The notes under the pieces: model-generated
The model's input: the letters and a program-made list of their open reading frames with translations, nothing else
Told to the model about the DNA's origin: nothing
The model's database searches: none
Program-made: the position numbers and the translations under genes
NCBI GenBank assembly: GCA_963513935.1
Contig: OY740776.1
Span: 10,694,724 to 10,758,723, forward strand
Source of the DNA: Aphrophora alni
Lineage: Eukaryota; Arthropoda; Insecta; Hemiptera; Aphrophoridae
Direction of reading: 5' to 3'
Length of the DNA: 64,000 nt
Shown here: positions 49,914 to 59,000 of the stretch, piece by piece
How the letters are laid out: the number at the start of each line of letters is the position of its first letter
Position numbering within the stretch: the stretch's first letter is position 1

Positions 49914-50181
49914 TCTATGTACCAAACAAAACGTATTGTTCACCATCTTAATTTGCCCATTTGAAAAATCAAAAATTTGTCCATTAAGCGATTTAAAAAA
50001 ATCTAACTATTCAAAATTAGTTCTCCCGGTTGAAAGAAAGCTCCTGAAAAGGATAGCTGGTCCAGATGGCTTCACTCTACCAGAAGACATAAGGAGTGGC
50101 TCTGATACAGGAACAATAGACCATCAAAGGCAAAGTGATTGGAATGACCACAGTAAAAGGTTAGTTGATGATACTGAATAT
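49914..50181 (+). other. Possible unassigned exon
   Basis: An open stretch lies between an acceptor-like AATTTTAG (ending 49913; a second, TTCAAAATTAG, lies near 50020) and a donor-like TATG|GTAAGC at 50181/50182. The second half reads L-L-K-R-I-A-G-P-D-G-F-T-L-P-E-D-I, then S-D-T-G-T-I-D-H, which looks more protein-like than the surroundings. I do not recognise it, and no partner exon was found. Confidence 0.25.
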
Positions 50182-50406
50182 GGTAAGCCAACAGTAGGTC
50201 TTGTAGTTTGTTAGCAGTGCCGCATTTAGACAAATTGCGCCTCTAGAAAATCAAGTTGTGCCTCTCTCACCAAATCGTAATCATAATAACTTGAAATAAT
50301 AGTTAGAGTAAATCACGTTTACCTAGCTACACTGACTTTTAAAATGTTTAGTAATTAAATTGTCGTAGATTCACTGAGATCACAAAGCAGACCAAAAATA
50401 CATTAG

Positions 50407-50640
50407 TTGGTGGAATCATTGGGTGAAGACTCTGAAAAAAAAAAGTTTGTAGACTGTACAATTTATGGAAGCTGGGATCAGTACTCAAAGGCACTCACAG
50501 TGTATAACAAAACAGTAAGTAGAGCCAACAAAAACTCTTGGAGAGAATTCTATCAGGGCATTGATCAGGTGTCTGACTGTGCAAAACGCCAAAAAATATT
50601 GGCTATCTGGTGAATGTTGTGGGTACTATTCTCAAAGAAG
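50407..50640 (+). pseudogene. LINE ORF2 fragment (between endonuclease and RT)
   Basis: The 68-codon frame contains W-D-Q-Y-S-K-A-L-T-V-Y-N-K-T-V-S-R-A-N-K and then S-W-R-E-F-Y. This is the typical pre-RT segment of Jockey-type LINEs (tyrosine/lysine-rich helix, then S-W-R-x-F). Only about 70 residues are recognisable; the rest of the LINE is not visible nearby. Confidence 0.5.
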
Positions 50641-51073
50641 ATAACCATAGGAAGAGATATTGCAAATTTTACTCAACATACACTTTTTGTGTTTCCATTC
50701 AATACAGAGTACAATCCAGAATGAGACCAAAGTAGAAAGTGGCGATCAAGCATCTAATACCATATGATTACCATATAATAACCATATAATATGCATTGAA
50801 AATTGTAGTAAAGTCACCCAAGACTGTGCCGTTTCACCATCTTCCATCTTCTCTTTTGTGTTGTCATGGGATTAGAACCGTTCATCAATACAATAAAAGT
50901 GTTAGTATTGGCGGACACTCTACAAACAAAGGTAAGCATAAGGTTTACCCTTGCGGAGGAGATCCATCCAACATTACCACCTGTGGCTACCAATCCTAAC
51001 ATTAAGTAGTCACGCAACTTTTCTTCTTTTTTTTTTAACTTGTGCCATACCTAGAGTTTAGGTTTTCAGAATT

Positions 51074-51520
51074 TCTGTTGATGTGTACATCACTAAGAAA
51101 TATACTTGTACAGAGGGTCTTTCAGGCACCTAACCTAACCAAATCAACTCTGTTGATGTGTACATCACTAAGAAATATACTCGTACAAAGGGCCTTTCAG
51201 GCACCTAACCTAACCTAACCTAATCAACTCTGTTGATGTGTACATCACTAAGGAATATACTTGTACAGAGGGTCTTTCAGGCACCTAACCTAACCAAATC
51301 AACTCTGTTGATGTGTACATCACTAAGAAATATACTCGTACAAAGGGCCTTTCAGGCACCTAACCTAACCTAACCTAATCAACTCTGTTGATGTGTACAT
51401 CACTAAGGAATATACTTGTACAGAGGGTCTTTCAGGCACCTAACCTAACCTAATCAACTCTGTTGATGTGTACATCACTAAGAAATATACTCGTACAAAG
51501 GGCCTTTCAGCACCTTTTTC
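51074..51520 (+). repeat. 75/80 bp alternating satellite with telomere-like units
   Basis: TGTTGATGTGTACATCACTA begins units at about 51076, 51151, 51231, 51306, 51386 and 51461. Spacings 75, 80, 75, 80, 75 differ by one AACCT unit. Two variants alternate (ACTTGTACAGAGGGTC and ACTCGTACAAAGGGCC), so the true period is about 155 bp. Each unit ends in CACCTAACCTAACC. Confidence 0.92.
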
Positions 51521-51854
51521 AGGTACATTTCCACACAGGTTTGAATCATTAATTTTCACATTTTATTAAAATTTTAATTAAACCAGTACAGCCATTTTTA
51601 AGAAATTTTGTTATAACAACCCTATGGTTGATTTTCTGTCTTTTTACTGATAAATCATGAACTGGTGTTTTTACAGAGATAGCAACCAAATAATTTTGTT
51701 CAGCTACTTAGAAGCTACATTTGATCTAAATCATTAAACTAAATTTATGTAATTATTATAAATGAATTACCTTATTTTCTCTGTCTAAATAAATCCTTGT
51801 TTTTATACAGATATCATAGTGTACAGTAAAGTTTTAATATTGTCTACTGTTTGT

Positions 51855-52447
51855 CAGTAGCGGCCGATGGTTAAGGGCAATGGGAGGGCTTTGTTTTATT
51901 TTATACGCGTAAGGCTCTGTTTATTTTATACATGTTATCATTCACTTAACATTCACAATCACAAAGGGTTAAACTTAAAAACATAAACAAACAACTCGTG
52001 TGAGTGGCAAGACACTATTTAGAACAGTTGCGCCAACTTATTTTGCCCATCGAAAACAAGGTTTTTAGTAATGCGGAACATCTAATTTATGGTGGCTGCA
52101 CTGACTGATGTCTGCGCGCGCAGCTTCGGACTTTGCCCTAGAAGCCCATTACACGCTGTGTAAATGACGTCACGGCACCCTCAGCTCTGTCTGCTGCTTG
52201 CCCCATATAACTAAATGCAATGAAACTGGGACGCTCTGGCCACCGTCCGAACTCCAGAATACATTCGTCAAAAATTTTATATTGTAAAACTTCCGCTACA
52301 AATGATGGTGAAATCCATAGCGGCAATTCATAGCTTCAATTCATTTATGTCCAAAGAATTAAATACATATAGGTATTTACATTATTAAAATAATATTATC
52401 ATTGGGGGGGGGGGCGGCTGAGAGTCCTTATGGGTAAGCCGCCACTG
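51855..52447. mobile_element. hAT-type non-autonomous element, 8 bp TSD
   Basis: CAGTAGCGGCC opens and GGCCGCCACTG-like CCGCCACTG closes the element. CTGTTTGT stands on both sides (51847-51854 and 52448-52455), an 8 bp duplication as made by hAT transposases. A 62-codon minus-strand frame (52138-52326) may be a relic but has no recognised domain. Confidence 0.85.
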
Positions 52448-52973
52448 CTGTTTGTTGTTTTATGTCTTGACAAGTAAAACATTTCTATCCTTGAAAAAGA
52501 ATTGAAGGGTCAGGGGGAAAAACGATGAGAGTCAATCAGAATTGAAACTGAGAAAATTGAAGTTAAAAGTTTGAAACCTGACAGTTTAGAAATGTGTCAT
52601 AAAATAGGGCAAATAACTATATATAATACTAAGCCTAATATCTCTCCTGACCATTTAATCAATCAATTAATCCCAAAATAAATTATTCATATACAATTTT
52701 TATAGTAAATAAAACTAGAATACATACCGTAATTGGGAAAAACGATGAGAGTCACTAATAAGAGGGAGGCATGATGAGAGTCAGTACACAAATAAATAAT
52801 AATTTCCCAAACTTTTATTTAAAAAAAAAGCACTTGTCACACACTAAAAACAACATTATTTGAAAATAAACTTAACTATATAAATTACTAAGCCTGTAAA
52901 ATAGCATGTAGACAGGCTAAAATAGTCTGATAACTTGTTCAAACTTATTATTACAACGAATTTTCGTGATGAT

Positions 52974-53003
52974 CTGATGAAGGTGGTTTAATCTCACCGA
53001 AAC
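52974..53003 (+). ncRNA. Hammerhead-like core motif
   Basis: CTGATGA, A, a GGTGG...TCACC stem, then GAAAC: the same arrangement as at 47405, again with one extra base before the stem. Confidence 0.3.
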
Positions 53004-53529
53004 TGGCAATCTGTTTAATATTAACGATTGTTTAGACGGAGAAAATAAGGTAATTAATTTATAATAATTACATTACTTTAGTTAAATCAACAATCATGGT
53101 GTCTACACGCATAATGTTTAAATCATTAGAGTTGATTGTTAGAACATCATAATTTTGTGTTTTTTTTTCTTATGACAGCTACCTTCAAATTTTGAGTGAT
53201 TAAAAAAATGAAAAATTATCCCGAGATATGACCACAATATCCCCACATACAAAATTTGAATAAAATTGGTCCCTACACTTGGGCTGTAAAGTACTGCGAA
53301 GGCCACGACGGTTCATAGTTATTCCTAAAACCACTTTTTTACTTAAATTATACAATAAAGCTTAACATTGATTTTAACCCCATATACAATTCATTTGCAA
53401 TATTTCTATATACTAGGTGGTCTAATATAACCTGACTATTGTTAAACAGGTTTTGCTCAACTGTTATTTTGTTTTGACTGTTGATTGTTTCAAACAATTA
53501 AGAACATAACTAATGCCATTTTAGTAAAC

Positions 53530-55281
53530 ATGGAGCAGTGGACAGTTCAACATCATGCTTTTTGTCATGGAAGTTTTTTTAAACATAATTGTAACAATGC
53601 AACAGTTATTTTGTAACAAATTCCATGTCCCTCGTCATGGCACTGTTCCTTGTCGGAATACTATTAAAACGTGGTTAGACAATTTCAAAGGTGTACATAC
53701 TCCAGACAATGTTGAAAATGTACGCATATCTGTACTGCAAAACCCAAACCGAACCACTGGTACCAGGAATTAATCTGCCCCCTTAGGAGTTTCAAAGACA
53801 AGTTTACAACGAATATTACATCTTGATTTGAATTTTAATTCATCGCTACAAGTTAGCAGTTCCACAAAAACTTAAGCCTACAGATCTTAAATTACGTCTT
53901 ATTTTTTGTCAAAGATTATGGCAGCTTATTGATGATGAAAATATTTTGCAATGTTTAATAATGTTTGATAAAACTCATTTTGAGCTATCTGGTAATGTAA
54001 ATACTCAAAATTGTGATTACTAGTCAAGAGAAAATCTTAATGAAATCTATCAACAACCTCTGCATACCAACAAAGTGACTGTATGGTGTGGTGTTGTAAG
54101 TTTTGGTATTATTGGGTCTTATTTTTTGAAAACCAAAATGGTGCAACAGATACTATGAATAAAGAATGATACATGGAAATGATTCAGAACTTTTTAGTTC
54201 CATGATTGGAACAATTTGGAATAGAAATGTACTCTTTATGGTACCAGCAAGGGTATATGTCCAGTTCATATCTCTTTGCGATTTAATATAAAAATTTCAT
54301 GAAATCACGTTTTACATACCTCATTATTAAACAATTGGATCATCCTTTTAAGCTGGGAAGACCCTTTTCGAGTATCAAAATCCATTATTTCTGTCAAATA
54401 TAAGCAATTTAAAAGTTTGCATTCGATGTTCAGAATACACAATGACCCTAAGCGTCTAGGTTTCATAACTAATAAAATAGTATGTCTTTACATGTATGCC
54501 CATTAACTGTTTTCTAACAGGAATAGCATTATGCTGTGTATGATTTCAGAATCATGTGAACTAAGTCTCATGAAATATGTATATATATGACCTTCCCAGA
54601 CCTGTAGTCCCTTTACTAAGTCAGGTTAGAGAAATATATATATATTGACCTTCCCAGACCCGTAGTCCCTTTACTGGGTAGGTTAGGGAAATATATATAA
54701 TTACCTAACCAGACCTATTTGCACGGATGAACATAAAAATCAGTAATGACACACTCAATTTGCCATAGGAATTATTAATGTAAACAGATGCCTTAATCTC
54801 ATAATCCTAAGATTTTGTACTTCTAAATTGCTTATTTTTGACAGAAATAATGAATTTTGATACTCGATAAAGATGATAAACTTGATACTTCCCAGCTTAA
54901 AGATGATCTATTTGTTTATTAATGAGGTATGTTAAACATGATTTCATGAAATTTCTATATTGAATCTCAACGTGGTATGAACTGGAAATTTTACCCCAGC
55001 AAATGTCACGTAAATATGTCAATGGCTGTTTTGCAAAGACTGTTCCCGGGGGATCTCATTTCTTGTTTGGTGATGTGGCATGGCCTACCCTGTCTCCAGA
55101 TCTAACTGCTAGTAATTTTTGGTTATGGGATTATCTTAAAAGTATAGATTTTGTTATAAAACCTCTCACCATTGCTGATTTAAAAAACTCCATAAGGAAC
55201 AAAGTTGCTGGAATACCAATGTCCATAATCCATCAAATAATAATAGCAAATTTTCAGAACAGATTAGAAAAATGTGTGTAG
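53530..55281 (+). pseudogene. Mariner-like transposase pseudogene, interrupted
   Basis: Broken frames read in order: an HTH segment with V-P-R-H-G-T-V-P-C-R-N-T-I and T-P-D-N-V-E-N-V-R-I-S-V-L; then L-K-L-R-L-I-F-C-Q and L-I-D-D-E-N-I-L; a D-K-T-H-F-E-L-S-G segment holding the first catalytic Asp region; V-T-V-W-C-G-V-V; F-L-V-P; W-Y-Q-Q-G where W-F-Q-Q-D-G is usual; and, after an insertion, W-P-T-L-S-P-D-L-T-A followed by N-F-W-L-W-D-Y-L-K. The last part (55003-55281) is still open. Frameshifts, stops and loss of the Asp in Q-Q-D-G make it dead. Confidence 0.8.
54261..54985. mobile_element. Foldback element inserted in the mariner-like transposase
   Basis: CCAGTTCATA at 54261 and TATGAACTGG ending at 54985 are inverted; arms are about 160 bp. 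Inside, a ~58 bp unit with CCTTCCCAGACC repeats at 54591 and 54649 with a decayed third copy near 54702. The insertion splits the transposase after the Q-Q-x-G motif. Confidence 0.8.
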
Positions 55282-55299
55282 ATTTGGTAGGGAACACCC

Positions 55300-56038
55300 A
55301 TGTGATCTTGTGTTCAATAAATGAAAATGGCATAACTATGTACATATTTTGGCTATTATAATAAGTTGTTAATGTCATTCCCTATAAAGTTATTTCATTT
55401 AGAAAACTCAGTTTTTTTTGTACCACCCTATACAATGTACCATATATGGTAACATACAACATAATTCAATTCATTTACTTGAGCAGTATTGCACTTGACT
55501 GACAATAGATCACATAATTTTAATTTCTCTAACCCAATTTTACAGATGCAGGGAACATTAACATGAATATTTCTACTTAAGACACTTCACTGATATGTTT
55601 GCACAGTCTTTCACTGAAAAAGTAAAATATTCATAAACCTAAATATATTTGTTCTGAATTTTTTTTTGTTTTTGTTATTTAATCAATTACCATTGTTATT
55701 TTTTAATGACATGTTTGTTTAAAAGGTTATTTCAAACTTTTCATTTAGCTAAAACATCAGCTGTTAATCTAGGTACAAATAATTCTTAATTTAAAAGAAT
55801 AAAAATCTTTTCAAACAGCTGATGGTTCAGTTGTTTTAAATACAATGCAGTGTTAAGATTTTTAGTGAAAATTTACATTCTAATTATTTCATTTCTTTAA
55901 AAATTATGTGTTGAAGTCAAAATTATTTGTAACAGTGATGTGGACAGAATGGTTGAACCAATTAGAATAAAATTATTCAAATTTAAATAATAGGTAAGTA
56001 GTAATCAATGGATTTTACCAGAAAAACTAACCTAAAAT
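55300..56038. other. Region upstream of the repeat-protein ORF
   Basis: AT-rich, with no coding sequence. It should contain the promoter and 5'UTR of the 1622-codon ORF; no clear TATA box or initiator could be picked among many AT runs. Confidence 0.4.
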
Positions 56039-59000
56039 ATGGCTCCACCATATAGTTCAAAATTGTTCCATCTAAACAACAAAAGCAATAGTATTCCTGA
56101 AAATGATTTAATGCAAATTCTTTTTTTTAGAAGTAAAAGAAGAGGGCACAATCATTCTCATGTAGTAAATTATATTGACAGAACCTTATACAGTTCTGAC
56201 CTAAGTACCCCTCATATTTTAACCTATGAAGATCTGGCAAATCTATATATTAACCAAAATTATTTAAGTAAATCTGGTTCTAGAAAATCAATAATCGATT
56301 GTAAACCTGTAACTGGTGTTCTTGATTTAAAACATGACAATAATAGTGTAACATACAGTTTACCTCAAGAAGTAATGAAACAGGTGTATACTATGGAAGG
56401 AATATATAAAGATCCACATTCTAAAAAAAATGCTAAAAATAATCCAAAAGATAATAAGTTTGATCTTGAAAGCAGAGAAAGACCACATATTGAAAAGGAT
56501 AATGAATCATATTCAGTTAAGGCTAGTATGCTTTGCAGTAAGCCCAATAGAAGTTCCAACAAAGATAAAGAAATACCAGTTAAAAAAAATGGAATTCCTT
56601 CAGTTATTTTAAAAAGAAAAGGTTCACCTGCAAGAGAGTATAAATTGGATCAAATGGAATGTGCTTTGAAAAATATAAAATGCCCTATGGTAATCAAATT
56701 CCATTCACCTGTCTCATTTGATACTCTTGAAAAACACCAGCTCAAAGATTTTAGAGAAAAAGGAGATTCACAGTCTAAAAGAAAGTACAAGGAGACACAG
56801 GATCAGGACAAAATAATAAAAAAAGAAAAGGATAAAAGTAGGACACCAACAGATGAAAACACACCCTCTAAACTTGACAAGAAAAAAAAGTCAGAGCCAG
56901 ATCCTTCTCCAGAAAAAAATTATAAGATGATGAAGGAAGTTGTGAAACGTATTGGTGAGTTGGAGAATCAAGTTAAAGATTGTATGGACGAAATGAAAAA
57001 AAACCCTTCATTCCCATCCAAACATTTAACAAAAGGAAAAGATGGTAAACTTTCAAAACAACATGCAGGCCACAGCCCTATTACTAAAGAGTTTGAACAA
57101 TTATCAACTCAAAAACCTACTACTGACAAGTCTACTCCATTACTAACTTCAGGTCAGAGCCCTACTTATGATAAATTTGGAAGATTACTACCTCAATCAA
57201 GTGATCCTTCAGGTCATGCTCCTGCTTATGATGAGTTTGGGCAATTACTACCTCAAAAAACTCATTCTTCAGATCAGAGTCCTGTTTATGATGAGTTTGG
57301 AAGATTAATACCTGAATCAAGTCGTCATCCTTCAGGTCAGAGCCCTGCTTATGATAAATTTGGAAAATTAATACCTCAAAAAACTCATTCTTCAGATCAG
57401 AGTCCTGTTTATGATGAGTTTGGAAGATTAATACCTGAATCAAGTCGTCATCCTTCAGGTCAGAGCCCTGCTTATGATAAATTTGGAAAATTAATACCTC
57501 AAAAACCTCATCCTTCAGGTCACAGTCCTGTTTACGATGAGTTTGGAAGATTAATACCTGAATCAAGTCGTCATCCTTCAGGTCAGAGCCCTGCTTATGA
57601 TAAATTTGGAAAATTAATACCTCAAAAAACTCATTCTTCAGATCAGAGTCCTGTTTATGATGAGTTTGGAAGATTACTACCTGAATCAAGTCGTCATCCT
57701 TCAGGTCAGGCTCCTGCTTATGATGAGTTTGGGCGATTACTACCTCAAAAAACTCATCCTTCAGATCAGAGTCCTGTTTATGATGAGTTTGGAAGATTAC
57801 TACCTGAATCAAGTCGTCATCCTTCAGGTCAGAGCCCTGCTTATGATAAATTTGGAAAATTAATACCTCAAAAACCTCATCCTTCAGGTGAGAGCCCTAC
57901 TAATGATAAGTTTGGACAATTATTATCTAAATCATCTCAAACAAGTGGTCCTTCAGGTCAGAGTCCTGCTTATGATGAGTTTGGACGACCATTACCTAAA
58001 AGAAGTCATCCTTCAGGTCAAAGCCCTACTAATGATAAGTTTGGACAATTATTATCTAAAGCATCTCAAACAAGTGGTCCTTCGGGCCAGAGTCCTGCTT
58101 ATGATGAGTTTGGACGACCACTACCTAAAAGAAGTCATCCTTCAGGTCAGGGTCCAGCTTATGATGAGTATGGACGACCACTACCTAAAAGAAGTCATCC
58201 TTCAGATGAGGGTCCAGCTTATGATGAGTTTGGACGACCAATACCTAAAACAAGTGATCCCTCAGGTGTGAGTCCTGCTTATGGTAAGCAAAAAGAAAAA
58301 ATTGATAAAGGAACATCGTTGGAATCATTATTATCATCCGAAGAAATACCATCAAATGAAAAAAAGAAATCAAAATCTGATGAGGATAAATACCTTCAAC
58401 CTATTGCAGAGCCTCTCGATTCATTATCAGGAAAAAATGAAGAAGGCCCAGTTAAAAAAACAAAATCTAAGGTACCTGAACAAGACATGGATTCACAAAA
58501 TTTCTCTGCTTTTATTATAGATATATCACTGTCCTTGGATGGTGAAGAAGAGAGTGATGATAATATGAAGCATGGGACATTAGACATGAGATTAAATCCA
58601 GATGAAGAAAGAAACAATCCAACCAATCACACATACAATGACGAAAATAAAAAAAATCCTGTTAATGAAAACAGAGATGAAACAGAAAATATGGATGATC
58701 ACAGAACAAATCAAAAGAGAAGACTATCATATGACAATACAGAACCTAATACTCAAAGACATTCATGGAATACAAATTATAACAAAGCTGTTTATGTAGC
58801 AACTGACATGAATCCACAATCACCTTTTTTAAAAAGTAATCATAGATCCGATGACAAAATAAAGGAACCTTTCCTTCACAAAGAATCAAAAAAAAAAAAA
58901 TTTTACCCTACTGCAAAAACATTGGCTGCGATGAAAACTAAACCAGAACGTGAAGATTACTTAGAATGCAACAGAATATTTATGGTGAACTATTTAACAC

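Noticed and set aside
50796..51017. Overlapping 67-codon frames on both strands
   Set aside because: No recognised motif, and each is equally plausible as noise in mixed repeat sequence.
57162..57812. 216-codon antisense frame inside the repeat protein
   Set aside because: The coding repeat lacks stops on the opposite strand in one frame; the frame follows the repeat period and ends with it.
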